NCBI RefSeq assembly: GCF_009931115.1
Contig: NZ_CP047491.1
Location: forward strand, 2,865,501 to 2,929,500
Origin: Microbulbifer hydrolyticus
GTDB taxonomy: Bacteria > Pseudomonadota > Gammaproteobacteria > Pseudomonadales > Cellvibrionaceae
Length of the DNA: 64,000 bases
Direction of reading: 5' to 3'
In this document: in pieces, positions 26,710 to 35,776 of the stretch
Layout of the letters: every line of letters begins with the position of its first letter
Numbering within the stretch: position 1 is the first letter of the stretch
Program-made: the position numbers and the translations under genes
Notes under the pieces: generated by a model
Databases searched by the model: none
Told to the model about the DNA's origin: nothing
What the model saw: only the letters and a program-made list of their open reading frames with translations

Positions 26710-27573
26710 TTAGGGCGCCACCTTTGTGCGATCCTGTAGCTGGCGCATGAATTCACGGATTCTGGCGGCATTGCTGCCGAAATCGCGCTCCCCGGTGCGG
26801 GATGCAGAACGCATATCCACCCGGGTTCCTGCCTCGCCTTTTGCTTCTGCAGCCCCGGGTTTTGCGCCAGGCTTGCTTTCGCCCCCCTTGTCGGGTTTCT
26901 TGCCCGATTCGCGCCCAGCGGCGGCGTTTTCAGGCCGGATTCTCACCACAATGTCCTGGGTGATCCCCAGAATGGGGGTCTGCGCCACCGCCTCCAGTCG
27001 CCCCTCCCCGGTCTTTACCGCAATGACCCGCCAGCCGAGATCCCGCGCCACCGCCTCGGCGCTGGCAAGCACCTCCTGGGCAGGTGCTGGCAACACCAGA
27101 GTCTGGATATCGCTGTAGGCCGGGGCTGCCCGCTGCACGGACGCTGCGGCGTCACCGGGGTAGTCGGGACTGTGATCCCCGCTGTCCCGCAGGGAGAGCA
27201 GCAGGTCAAACTGCGGAGGATCCACCAGGTCCGTTGAGATGTCGTACAGCGCCGGGGCATTCAGGTTGTGCTGTCCCACAGTAAACAGCGGTATCGCCAC
27301 CGGGACCAGCCCCATCACCATCGCCCACAGCGCCGCCGTGCGCGCCTCGCCGTGGCGGCGGATCAGCCCCCACAAAAACACCAGCATGGAGAACAGCGCC
27401 ACGGCGACCATCGCCAGCCCCAGTGCGCCAAACAGGACAAACACCGAATCCAGGTCCAGCAGCCCCGTGCGCACAGTGACCACACCGAGGCCAATAGCGG
27501 CCAGCAGCAGCCACTGGATGCGATACAGCCAGCGGCTCCAGTGCCGAGGGCGACCCGATCGAATCATCTCCAT
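26710..27573 (-). CDS. DUF1499 domain membrane protein
   Basis: A 287-residue protein. Three membrane helices lie in the first ~115 residues, followed by the DUF1499 region (SDHSPDYPGD, IQTLVLPAPAQEVLASAEAV, ARDLGWRVIAVKTGEGRLEA and RVDMRSASRTGERDFGSNAA). A 30-residue Gly/Lys-rich insert (KKPDKGGESKPGAKPGAAEA) interrupts the domain and is probably a disordered loop. The function of the family is unknown. The next gene on this strand, msrB, lies upstream of it and may share the transcript. Confidence 0.82.
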   Translation of the reverse strand: MEMIRSGRPRHWSRWLYRIQWLLLAAIGLGVVTVRTGLLDLDSVFVLFGALGLAMVAVALFSMLVFLWGLIRRHGEARTAALWAMVMGLVPVAIPLFTVGQHNLNAPALYDISTDLVDPPQFDLLLSLRDSGDHSPDYPGDAAASVQRAAPAYSDIQTLVLPAPAQEVLASAEAVARDLGWRVIAVKTGEGRLEAVAQTPILGITQDIVVRIRPENAAAGRESGKKPDKGGESKPGAKPGAAEAKGEAGTRVDMRSASRTGERDFGSNAARIREFMRQLQDRTKVAP

Positions 27574-27639
27574 TCTCCACAGCTTTGCCTGGACTCCCTG
27601 GGACGCAGCAGTCCAGTACAGTGACCCGGAGTGGTCCGG

Positions 27640-28041
27640 TCAGTCAGAAGCATCGTCCGGGTCGTGTTTTACCGACAGTGAATTTACACAATAGCGCAAG
27701 CCCGTGGCGGTAGGCCCATCGGGGAAGACGTGACCCAGATGGCAACCACAGTTGGAACACAGGATTTCCGTGCGCTGCATTCCCAGGCTCGTGTCCACGC
27801 GCTCATCCACCACCCCCTCCTCCGCCAAAGCATCAAAGCTCGGCCAGCCACAGCCTGCGTCGAACTTGGACTCAGCGCTAAACAGGATCTCCCCACAACA
27901 ACGGCAGCGATACTTGCCATCCTCGAAGGTATCCCAGTACTCGCCAGTAAATGGACGCTCGGTCCCCGCCTTGCGGCAAACGTGAAATTCTTCCTCAGTC
28001 AGGCGCTCTCGCCAGTAGTTATCGTCTTTTTCTTTTGACAT
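27640..28041 (-). CDS. msrB: Peptide-methionine (R)-S-oxide reductase
   Basis: A 133-residue cytosolic enzyme that repairs methionine-R-sulfoxide. The zinc site is formed by CRCCGE and CSNCGCHLGH. The GCGWPSFD motif and the catalytic Cys in TGLRYCVNSLS are present. The start MSKEKDDNYWRERLTEEEF is standard and a GGAG-like site lies upstream. It is complete and typical in length. It is divergent from alaA across a 267-bp gap in which I see no clear operator. Confidence 0.97.
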   Translation of the reverse strand: MSKEKDDNYWRERLTEEEFHVCRKAGTERPFTGEYWDTFEDGKYRCRCCGEILFSAESKFDAGCGWPSFDALAEEGVVDERVDTSLGMQRTEILCSNCGCHLGHVFPDGPTATGLRYCVNSLSVKHDPDDASD

Positions 28042-28308
28042 ACTGTTACTCCTTTTTTTTGCCTTATAAGTCGGTACCCAGCGGCATTACCCTGCCCGGC
28101 TCAACGCTTAGCGGCAGCACCTCCTCTACCCCTGGTGTTTTTCCCATCGCGCCCGGTTCACAAAACCCGCCCGATGGCCAAACCCGATTCCAAGACTGGT
28201 AGTACAGCCTACTAAAAGCCGGCCGCCAGTTAGAAGAATTTGCCTGCTGGGACGTCAAAGCAAGACTATCCAGTTTACTCTTGAAAAGCCTATTTAAAGA
28301 ACACAGCA

Positions 28309-29523
28309 ATGAAGGATATTCACAAGTCGGAAAAACTCCACGGCGTCTGTTACGAGATTCGCGGCCCCGTCATGGAGCAGGCATCGCGCCTGGAAGAAGA
28401 AGGCCACCGGATCATGAAGCTGAACATCGGCAACCCGGCACCCTTCGGCTTCAACGCGCCAGATGAAATCCTCCAGGATGTGATCTACAACCTGTCCCAG
28501 GCACAGGGCTATGTGGAGTCAAAGGGGCTGTTTGCCGCGCGCAAGGCAATCATGCACGAGTGCCAGAATCTCGGTATTCCCGGAGTGGAGATCGACGATA
28601 TCTACCTGGGGAACGGCGTTTCTGAGCTGATCTCCATGTCCACCCAGGCGCTGCTGAACACCGGCGACGAAATGCTGCTGCCGATGCCCAACTACCCGCT
28701 GTGGATGGCCGCCACCAACCTGACCGGCGCCAAGCCGGTGCTCTACCGCTGTGATGAACAAGCGGGCTGGCTGCCGGACATCGACGACATCAAATCCAAG
28801 ATCACCCCGCGCACTCGCGGTATTGTGGTGATCAACCCCAATAACCCAACCGGGGCGGTATACCCGAAGGAACTGCTGGAGCAGATCGTCGAGGTTGCGC
28901 GCCAGCACAACCTGGTCATTTTTGCCGACGAGATTTACAGCAAGATCCTGTATGACGACGCGGTGTTTATCCCGATGGCCACCCTCGCCGAAGACGTCCT
29001 CTGCCTGAGCTTCAACGGTCTCTCCAAATCCTACCGCCTGGCTGGATTCCGCTCGGGCTGGATGATCGTGAGTGGCGCCAAGCATCGCGCACGCGGATTT
29101 ATCGAGGGCATGGACATCCTGTCCTCCATGCGCCTGTGCAGCAATGTGCCCGCGATGTTCGCGGTGCAAACTGCCCTTGGCGGTTATCAGAGCATCAAGG
29201 ACCTGGTGCTGCCCGGCGGCCGCCTGCGCGAGCAGCGCGACCTGGCCCACCGGATGCTGAACGACATTCCCGGCGTCAGCTGCGTAAAGCCCCAGGGTGC
29301 CATCTACCTGTTCCCGCGGATTGACCTGAACCAGCACAAGATCGAAAACGACGAGCGCTTCGTACTCGATTTCCTGCGCCAGGAAAAAATCCTGCTGGTA
29401 CAGGGCAGCGCCTTCCACTGGGACGCACCGGATCACCTGCGGATCGTGTTCCTGCCCCGCGCCGACGACCTGTCCCACGCAATAGACCGCCTGGGTAATT
29501 TCCTGGAGCGTTACGCCAAGTAG
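28309..29523 (+). CDS. alaA: Alanine aminotransferase AlaA
   Basis: A 404-residue PLP-dependent class I aminotransferase that makes alanine from pyruvate and glutamate. The start MKDIHKSEKLHGVCYEIRGP is characteristic of AlaA. The PLP Lys lies in FNGLSKSYRLAGFRSGW, and NPNNPTGAVYP and the Asp in VIFADEIYSKI complete the site. It is full length. Three near-direct TTTCAAG(T) repeats follow the stop codon (29528-29560) before the next small gene. Confidence 0.95.
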   Translation: MKDIHKSEKLHGVCYEIRGPVMEQASRLEEEGHRIMKLNIGNPAPFGFNAPDEILQDVIYNLSQAQGYVESKGLFAARKAIMHECQNLGIPGVEIDDIYLGNGVSELISMSTQALLNTGDEMLLPMPNYPLWMAATNLTGAKPVLYRCDEQAGWLPDIDDIKSKITPRTRGIVVINPNNPTGAVYPKELLEQIVEVARQHNLVIFADEIYSKILYDDAVFIPMATLAEDVLCLSFNGLSKSYRLAGFRSGWMIVSGAKHRARGFIEGMDILSSMRLCSNVPAMFAVQTALGGYQSIKDLVLPGGRLREQRDLAHRMLNDIPGVSCVKPQGAIYLFPRIDLNQHKIENDERFVLDFLRQEKILLVQGSAFHWDAPDHLRIVFLPRADDLSHAIDRLGNFLERYAK

Positions 29524-29624
29524 CTTTGTTTCAAGTAACTGTTTCAAGTAACGGTTTCAAGCTGCCATATTTGAAGTTATCAGCAGGCGACAAGTAGTAA
29601 GACAAGTAGTAAAGAGAAGAACTG

Positions 29625-30020
29625 ATGCTGGACGATTTACACATCCACGACTTCTACCGCGATGCCGGGCGGATTCTGCTGGCGCTGTTCCAGCAGTTTC
29701 CTGCTCCCGCCACAATATATGTGGAAGATATCGCAGGCCCCGACACCCCGGATGAATTCGGCCTCCACTCTCCCCGCCACCTAGCCTGCCTGGGCGCCAT
29801 GACCTGGCTCAGGGAGTGCGGCTATATCAACTTTTCCCAACTGGTGCGGCAGGAAGCGGTCGAAGAAGCGTCACTGACACACCACAGTTTTTTACTCCTG
29901 GTGAGTCGCGGAGACGATGGCGTCAGCAACGCGGAGAAGTTAAACGAAGCGGTACGCGAGGGATCCTCTCCGCAACTGGCAACGTTGATGGTGGGGTTGA
30001 TGGGTAAGCTCACCTCTTAA
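29625..30020 (+). CDS. Conserved hypothetical protein, 131 residues
   Basis: Starts MLDDLHIHDFYRDAGRILLA with AGAAGAA upstream. It is soluble with no signal peptide. The middle (ACLGAMTWLRECGYINFSQL, VRQEAVEEASLTHHSFLLL) suggests a small helical/winged-helix fold, but I do not recognise the family. It lies 100 bp after alaA on the same strand. The long non-coding region starts beyond it. Confidence 0.55.
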   Translation: MLDDLHIHDFYRDAGRILLALFQQFPAPATIYVEDIAGPDTPDEFGLHSPRHLACLGAMTWLRECGYINFSQLVRQEAVEEASLTHHSFLLLVSRGDDGVSNAEKLNEAVREGSSPQLATLMVGLMGKLTS

Positions 30021-30250
30021 ACCTTGCCCGAAGATAATACGTTTCTCATCAAGCAAACAACGCGGCGGGCCGGACAGGAACTTGTGTCTGACGGCGCGAA
30101 AAAATATGGCAAACATTTTGGCACCGGAGTCCGCGCATGACTGTTGACGTGGGTCGGGGTGAGCGTATGATTTCCAACACTTTCAAAACCAAACCCTGGC
30201 TGGCAATGATGAATTTACATCTGCTACAGAACAAAACGATCATATCGCGA

Positions 30251-30397
30251 CCGCGCACGTGCGCGGCTTTATCGTGGCGGCCAGCGTATGGAAATAAAAT
30301 GTGAATAGCCCTCTTTCGGGAGGGCACCAGCCCTTCCGGAATTTCGAGTTCGGCAAGAATTTGAAAGCCCGGAAAGTTAATTTCCGGGCTTTTTTAT
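30251..30397 (+). ncRNA. Candidate small RNA with intrinsic terminator
   Basis: No gene covers 30021-30792. A 16-bp perfect palindrome CCGCGCACGTGCGCGG (30251-30266) is followed by hairpin GCCCTC/GAGGGC (30309-30326). A strong terminator then follows, AAGCCCGGAAA/TTTCCGGGCTT (30365-30391) plus TTTTT. The terminator is about 345 bp beyond the nearest stop codon, too far for simple gene termination. A structured transcript is plausible. The start is unknown, so the left boundary is nominal. Confidence 0.4.
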
Positions 30398-30596
30398 TGC
30401 CCGAAAATCATGACTGGAGCAGAAAATGACGAGGCAGATACAGAAACATAGGTCACGGCCAGTAGTATTCCGGTCGTATGACCTGGTGATGCAGCGGCCA
30501 TTATCGCCCTGCGTTTCAACAAGCCAGTTTCTCAGTAACCCTCCCTAACGTGCCGGCATGCCGGCATCGGATTGCCGGCTGCGTGGAGCATCGAAT

Positions 30597-30634
30597 CCCC
30601 GCGTGGTGATCCACGCGGGGATTTTTAGTTTTGG
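30597..30634 (+). terminator. Second strong intrinsic terminator in the non-coding region
   Basis: A 12-bp stem ATCCCCGCGTGG/CCACGCGGGGAT with loop TGAT is followed by TTTTAGTTTT. It is preceded by palindrome GCCGGCATGCCGGC (30553-30566). With no gene between this and the terminator at 30365, a second short untranslated transcript (about 30400-30630) is possible. Confidence 0.7.
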
Positions 30635-30792
30635 GCCCGGTGTTATCGCCTCGCAACCGCGAGCGGGGAATACCGGGCCCGACACCGAGTTTATCGTTGA
30701 TGACACGGACTGCGGTTCTGGTTCCAAAGACCAGGCTGGCACGGCTTCCACTGGATCACCGTGTACCGTCCGTCGTACAGGCGATAGGCATT

Positions 30793-30867
30793 GCTATTTA
30801 GCTCAGTTGGATAGAGCAACGAACTTTGACTTCGTCGGTCGTGGGTTCAAATCCCGCAATAGCTCCA
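30793..30867 (+). tRNA. Atypical tRNA(-like) gene, anticodon TTG, 6-bp acceptor stem
   Basis: D-arm GCTC/GAGC, anticodon stem ACGAA/TTCGT with loop CTTTGAC (anticodon TTG, Gln), variable CGGTC and T-arm GTGGG/CCCGC with loop TTCAAAT are all well formed, and CCA is encoded. The acceptor has only six pairs (GCTATT/AATAGC) with T as discriminator; a seventh pair would be T-T. Its body resembles Lys/Arg-type tRNAs, not tRNA-Gln. It may be a non-canonical tRNA or a tRNA mimic. It lies 331 bp upstream of the slipin gene with no terminator visible between. Confidence 0.65.
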
Positions 30868-31198
30868 AACACTCGACCTAAAATCGATGTTGTTGATGCG
30901 ACACCTGGGGATCCACTGCATCGGAAGTTTTCCGTTGCACCGTGGGTCATGCCGCCGACAGTGCGCCAGCCAGCTGTGCCGGGCAGGTTGGCTGAGTGGG
31001 GATTGGAAGCTGAACAGTCAGCAGACAGGACACCAATCCTCGCCAGCCCACGCCTGCTTTCCATATCCAGTGCAGAATGCGTTCTGTGTGGAAATGGTTC
31101 GGCCCAGTTGGCGGCAGCTGCCGGCTGCGGACTGCACGGGTGGACTCCCCTACTTTTAGGAATACGCTCACAAGAGCGCCATGTAACAAGGAGATGTT
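30868..31198 (+). other. Leader between the tRNA-like gene and slipin
   Basis: No supported gene. The last bases (ACAAGGAG at about 31187-31194) form the slipin ribosome site. It could be a long leader of a tRNA-slipin transcript. Confidence 0.35.
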
Positions 31199-32356
31199 AT
31201 GTACCTTTGGAAAACCATTGAAGTCCCGGAAAACATGCGTGCGCTGGTGTTTCAGCGCGGGCGCTTTCGGTGCCTGCTGGATCCCGGCTCGCACCGCTTT
31301 GGTCCGCACCTCCACCCGCTGGCCGTAGAACGCTATGAAGTCACAGACCTGCTGATTCCGCGTCCCAAGGTGAAGTATCTGCTGCGCAATCATCCCGAAC
31401 TGGAGCAACATATCGAATGTATCGAGACCAGCGACAGTGAAGTAGCACTGCTGTATCGGGATGGACGACTGGAGGAGCTGATGCTGCCGGCTCGGGAAAT
31501 GGCGATCTGGAAAGGCGTCGATCCGGTTGCTGTCGAGAAGATCAATCTTCACGATTCGCTCGCGTTGACTCCTGAGCTGGCCACAGCACTGCGCTTTGAT
31601 CTGCCGGCATCGCTTGAAAAGAAAGTGCGCCAGCTGATTTATTTCGTAGATGTGCCGGATCATCACCGCGGGCTGCTGCTGGTAAACCGGCAGCTCCACG
31701 CTTGGTTGGAGCCGGGCTATTACGCCTATTGGCAACCCGGGCGAAGTATTCAGGTGAATCTGGTTGATCTGCGTATGCAACTGGTGGAAGTGAGTGGCCA
31801 GGAAATTCTGACGCGCGACCGGGTATCACTGCGAATCAATCTCTCGGCGAGCTATCGCGTGGTGGATATTGAGAAGGCGGATACAATCACTGCCGACTAT
31901 ACCAGCCATGTTTACCGGGCGCTTCAGCTAGCACTGCGAGAGGCCGTTGGAACGCGCAAGCTCGACGAATTACTCGAGAACAAACGCGCCCTGAACGGTG
32001 ATATCGAGGAAATTCTGGGTGAAGACCTGAGCGAAATCGGCGTGAAAGTCTGCGATATCGGCGTGAAGGATATTGTCCTGCCCGGCGAGATGAAGACGAT
32101 TCTCAACCGTGTAGTCGAGGCGCAGAAGGAGGCGGAAGCCAACCTGATTCGTCGACGGGAAGAGACTCAGGCAGTTCGCGCACTGCATAACACCGCGAAG
32201 ATGATGGAAAGCAACAGCACGCTGATGCGGTTGAAAGAGCTGGAGGCACTGGAGCGTGTAACCGGTAAGATCGAGCGCATTTCTGTCTATGGTGGCCTGG
32301 AAGGCCTGATGACGGAGTTCGTAAAGCTGCGCAGCCCGCCGTGTTCCCCGGTATAG
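31199..32356 (+). CDS. Slipin/SPFH (band 7) family protein
   Basis: A 385-residue protein with a strong AAGGAG site. The first 150 residues form a beta-rich region (VPENMRALVFQRGRFRCLLD, PGSHRFGPHLHPLAV). A second SPFH-like domain follows (HHRGLLLVNRQLHAWLEPGY, LTRDRVSLRINLSASYRVVD, EILGEDLSEIGVKVCDIGVK). A helical tail (EAQKEAEANLIRRREETQAV) comes next. No N-terminal membrane helix is present, unlike classical slipins. Similar two-part slipins often sit with RtcB-type RNA-repair genes, but no rtcB is nearby. The atypical tRNA upstream makes an RNA-linked role worth testing. Confidence 0.82.
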   Translation: MYLWKTIEVPENMRALVFQRGRFRCLLDPGSHRFGPHLHPLAVERYEVTDLLIPRPKVKYLLRNHPELEQHIECIETSDSEVALLYRDGRLEELMLPAREMAIWKGVDPVAVEKINLHDSLALTPELATALRFDLPASLEKKVRQLIYFVDVPDHHRGLLLVNRQLHAWLEPGYYAYWQPGRSIQVNLVDLRMQLVEVSGQEILTRDRVSLRINLSASYRVVDIEKADTITADYTSHVYRALQLALREAVGTRKLDELLENKRALNGDIEEILGEDLSEIGVKVCDIGVKDIVLPGEMKTILNRVVEAQKEAEANLIRRREETQAVRALHNTAKMMESNSTLMRLKELEALERVTGKIERISVYGGLEGLMTEFVKLRSPPCSPV

Positions 32357-32358
32357 CT

Positions 32359-32390
32359 GGGTGCCGCTAAAATTGGCGGCACCCTTTTTT
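32359..32390 (+). terminator. Intrinsic terminator of the slipin gene
   Basis: GGGTGCCGC pairs with GCGGCACCC and is followed by TTTTTT, starting 3 bp after the slipin stop codon. Confidence 0.9.
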
Positions 32391-32470
32391 CACCCGAATT
32401 CATTCCCTGCGTTTCTGCGCGAGCATCCCCCCCTCACCGCTACAAATCCGCTTGGCAGTTCGGCGAGCGT

Positions 32471-33487
32471 CTAACGCCGAAAGCGTACATGCAGCATCTT
32501 CAACGCCGCATCCAGATCTTTATCCGGGAAGTCCGGGTTCTGTGGCAATCGTGCAACCACCTCGTATCCTGGGTTTGCGCTGCTGATCATGTCGCGAAAC
32601 TCTGACTCACTGTGCGCCGGTGAATTCAACACAAATAACAGGTCTGCCTGATCAGCGAGACAGGCTGGTAGTTTTTCCAGCAACTTCGCATAGTTGATTT
32701 CTACCTCAAAAGCCCCTTTCTGCCGGGTTGGCGGGTCCACTACCGCCAGCTGAAAGGGACCACTGCGGTCATAACGCTTGAAGTCTCGCAACGCGTCCCG
32801 GGCCAGAAACCGAATGCCTTTTGTCGCCAGCTGGTTGTACTGGTGGTTCGCTTGCCCGCGCTTCAGGACGCCTTTGTTCAGGTCGATATTCAGCACCTCC
32901 AGCTCGCCCGCCGACCGCGCCACCACCGAGAATGCACAAGTAAAAGCAAACAGGTTCAGCAGCTTGAGGTTTTCTACCTGTCCGGCCTTTTCCTGCACTT
33001 GCTGTTCCAGCCACTGGCGACCGGGCTCGATATCGAGGAAGAATCCCACATTCTGACGATCAAAGGTCAGCGGGAACTGCAGCTCACCACGGCGGGCCAC
33101 CGGAGCTTCGACAGGTTCGCCACACTGCCACTGGATCGGCGCCCTGGGCTGGTACCTGCGCTGCACCGCCAACCCGGTATAGCCGAGCGGTTGCGCCATC
33201 GCCCACAGCTGATCTGCGAGATCCGTTTCCCCCTCGTATTCCTCAAACAGGGTTACCAGAATGGCCGGGTGATAACTGTCGACACAGACTCGCTCAAACC
33301 CCGGGAAACAGTTTCCGCGGCCGTGGAACAGCCGGCGGCTGTCCAGACGGCTTTTTTCCTCGCGCTCTTCTTCAAGTTTGCTGCGCACAACCTGCAGCAG
33401 GGGTTCCCAGTTCAATGTAGTGACCGCCTGTTTTCTATGATTTATGAGGTGATGCAGGAGCGGATGCCGGTGACTGCCCGCTGCCAT
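32471..33487 (-). CDS. Class I SAM-dependent methyltransferase, RlmI/RlmK-like
   Basis: About 338 residues from ATG 33487 (MAAGSHRHPLLHHLINHRKQ), which overlaps the NAD-kinase gene by 53 bp. A TTG near 33421 is an alternative, and longer starts read antisense-like sequence. The SAM-binding segment is LLNLFAFTCAFSVVA, and VVDPPTRQKGAFEVEINYAK holds the DPP motif of base methyltransferases acting on rRNA. There is no PUA domain and no CxxC. Last gene of the epmC operon. The target is not identifiable. Confidence 0.75.
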   Translation of the reverse strand: MAAGSHRHPLLHHLINHRKQAVTTLNWEPLLQVVRSKLEEEREEKSRLDSRRLFHGRGNCFPGFERVCVDSYHPAILVTLFEEYEGETDLADQLWAMAQPLGYTGLAVQRRYQPRAPIQWQCGEPVEAPVARRGELQFPLTFDRQNVGFFLDIEPGRQWLEQQVQEKAGQVENLKLLNLFAFTCAFSVVARSAGELEVLNIDLNKGVLKRGQANHQYNQLATKGIRFLARDALRDFKRYDRSGPFQLAVVDPPTRQKGAFEVEINYAKLLEKLPACLADQADLLFVLNSPAHSESEFRDMISSANPGYEVVARLPQNPDFPDKDLDAALKMLHVRFRR

Positions 33488-34637
33488 CTCCGGACAACGG
33501 GTACAGGATTTCATCGCGGTAGCCGGTAACCACGGGGATAAATCCACTCCAGGCCTCATCCAGCGACGGGTCTCCGCTATCGACCAGCAACGGCCGTCCA
33601 CCCAGTTCGGTGATCTTTGTTTTTGTCGCCACCACCATCAGGTTGTCACGCCCCACGGTCTGGAGCACTGAGGGCGTCAACTGTTGATTACCGCGGCCGA
33701 TCAGATGCCCCTGCCCGCCGATCGCGGTGAGAACAATCCTTACCGGATTGTCCGGGCTAACCGATCGGTGACTGGTGATGGCATCCTGAATCTGTACCGC
33801 ATTCACGTCCGCGGCCACCAGTGCCCCGTTCCGCCAGAGGTCCACCCCCAGCAAGGTGCCCTCCGCGCCCAGCTCGGACAGCACCGCCAGGGTGGTGGAG
33901 CCAGGGCCGAATATATACAGGGTATCGGGATCCTGTTCGTCCATCTCCTCGACTATTTCCGCGGCAATATCGGCCACGGCCAGTTCTTCCACTTCGCGAC
34001 CGGCGTTTTTTACGGCCTGAAGAAAATGCCCTTCTTCAGGCACCAGCAGTTCACCGTAATAGCGGGTACTGACCCGGCCCTCGCGAAATGATTTTTCGTC
34101 GATGTCGCGCACTTCGCGCTGGTGCAGATCCACCAATTCACCGGCCATCAGGCGCCGCAGAACCTCGCCGCCAGCTTTGGGGGAAATGGCAAAGCAGGCC
34201 GAATGCATTTTGACGCCTGCGGGAATTCCCAGTACCGGGAAACCGTCGCCGAGCGCATTCACCATATTGCGCGCGGTACCGTCGCCGCCGGCAAACACGA
34301 TCAGGTCAGCGCCGGCGGCGCGGATGGCTTTTGCCGCGGCCTCGGTATCGTCCGGTGTGGAGCGGCCGGCTTCGGCGGCGCCAACCACCTGCACCGGGAA
34401 TCCAAGCTCACGCGCCAGGGCTTCGCCCATATCACCGGCAAAGGTGACGATTTCCAGCGCATCGCAAAAGGGCTGCAATGCGTGTAATGCAACCGCAGCA
34501 CGCTTGTGGGACTGCGGCTCAATGCCCGCTTGCAGCGCGCGCGCCACAGTCTCCGCCCCGTCGCTGCCCTTGAGCCCTGCAGGGCCACCGACCCCGGCCC
34601 AGGGGTTGATGATCAGTCCAAGTTTTTTCAGTTTCAC
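33435..34637 (-). CDS. ATP-NAD kinase family protein
   Basis: A 400-residue protein starting KLGLIINPWAGVGGPAGLKG. The nucleotide motif IVFAGGDGTARNMVNAL and the following GIPAGVKMHSACFAISPKAG match the distinct ATP-NAD kinase (AcoX-like) group, not NadK. It is predicted to phosphorylate NAD or a related diol. The start overlaps the pdxB stop by ATGA. The C-terminus is Ser/Pro/Ala-rich. Confidence 0.85.
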   Translation of the reverse strand: MKLKKLGLIINPWAGVGGPAGLKGSDGAETVARALQAGIEPQSHKRAAVALHALQPFCDALEIVTFAGDMGEALARELGFPVQVVGAAEAGRSTPDDTEAAAKAIRAAGADLIVFAGGDGTARNMVNALGDGFPVLGIPAGVKMHSACFAISPKAGGEVLRRLMAGELVDLHQREVRDIDEKSFREGRVSTRYYGELLVPEEGHFLQAVKNAGREVEELAVADIAAEIVEEMDEQDPDTLYIFGPGSTTLAVLSELGAEGTLLGVDLWRNGALVAADVNAVQIQDAITSHRSVSPDNPVRIVLTAIGGQGHLIGRGNQQLTPSVLQTVGRDNLMVVATKTKITELGGRPLLVDSGDPSLDEAWSGFIPVVTGYRDEILYPLSGDGSGQSPASAPASPHKS

Positions 34638-35776
34638 TTGAGCCCCAGAATCGCCAGTTGCTTGCGCGTTACTGTATCCAGCTGCGGCGCATCATTGTTG
34701 TAGTGCGAGAATTCCAGACGCTTGGGGTATTGCTTGCGCAAAAGGTCGAATGCGACGGCCATGGATTGCTTTCCGGTGCGCGCCTGTTCTGCTGCCGCAC
34801 GCAGACGCTGGTCGTCGGCGCGCGGATCATAGATGGCGAGCAACAGTGCACGGATTGCGGCGAAATCCCGCTTGCCCGTTGTAACCGGTTGCCTCGCCGG
34901 GCTCTCGCTATTGGCACTCGGCGCCGACGGCAGAGACAGAGCCTCGCTCACCGCCTCGCGGATCATGCGCGTACCGGCAAGTTTTCCGTCATGGCTATAG
35001 CCCGCAATATGGGGGCTGCCCAGGTCGACCCGGTCCAGCAGGTCGAGGCTGATGTCCGGCTCGTTCTCCCACACATCCAGTACGCAGGTAAACGGGTGGG
35101 ACTCCTCGAGCAATGACAACAGCGCGGCGTTATCAATGACCGCTCCTCGTCCGGCGCTGATCAACACCGCGCCGGGCTTGATCGCCGCCAACGCTTTCTG
35201 ATCGATCATGTGGTGACTGGGGTGCGCGCCGTCTTTGACCAGCGGCGCGTGCAGGCAGACCACGTCCTGTTGCAGGACACTCTCCAAATCCGCGGCGTCG
35301 GGGTTATCCGTCAACCACGGGTCATAAATCTTGCAGCGGACATTCAATGCGTGCAGTTTTCGCTGCAGCGAGCCACCCACGTTACCGCAGCCGACAATAC
35401 CGAAACTGCGGCCACGCCAGTCGACATCCAGTGCAGCCAACACACAGAAAACATACTCCACCACGGAATTGGCATTGCAGCCGGGAGCAGCGCTCCAGGA
35501 AATGCCCTGCTGTTCCAGCCAGGCGGTATCCAGGTGATCGGTCCCGATGGTGCAGCTGCCCACAAAGCGCACCGGGGTACCTTCGAGTAGCGCCCGGTCA
35601 ACCCGGGTTACCGAGCGCACCAGCAGGATGTCCGCCTGCGCCAGTTGGGCCCGCGTCAGGTTGCGCCCGGGAACCCGGGTAATGCTTCCCAGGTCCGCAA
35701 ACCAGGTTTCCAGCCCGGGGATATTTTCATCGGCCACGATAGTCAGCGAGGGCGATACGTTGGCAGTATTTGTCAT
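34634..35776 (-). CDS. pdxB: 4-phosphoerythronate dehydrogenase
   Basis: A 380-residue D-2-hydroxyacid dehydrogenase of the pyridoxal-phosphate pathway. The NAD fold motif is FGIVGCGNVGGSL. LISAGRGAVIDNAAL and HIAGYSHDGKLAGTRMI contain the active-site region with the catalytic His. The C-terminal PdxB-specific dimerisation domain (LEFSHYNNDAPQLDTVTRKQ) is present. The start ATG overlaps the stop of the exonuclease gene by 4 bp. Confidence 0.95.
   Translation of the reverse strand: MTNTANVSPSLTIVADENIPGLETWFADLGSITRVPGRNLTRAQLAQADILLVRSVTRVDRALLEGTPVRFVGSCTIGTDHLDTAWLEQQGISWSAAPGCNANSVVEYVFCVLAALDVDWRGRSFGIVGCGNVGGSLQRKLHALNVRCKIYDPWLTDNPDAADLESVLQQDVVCLHAPLVKDGAHPSHHMIDQKALAAIKPGAVLISAGRGAVIDNAALLSLLEESHPFTCVLDVWENEPDISLDLLDRVDLGSPHIAGYSHDGKLAGTRMIREAVSEALSLPSAPSANSESPARQPVTTGKRDFAAIRALLLAIYDPRADDQRLRAAAEQARTGKQSMAVAFDLLRKQYPKRLEFSHYNNDAPQLDTVTRKQLAILGLK

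Noticed and set aside
28519..29547. 342-codon minus-strand frame
   Set aside because: Antisense of alaA.
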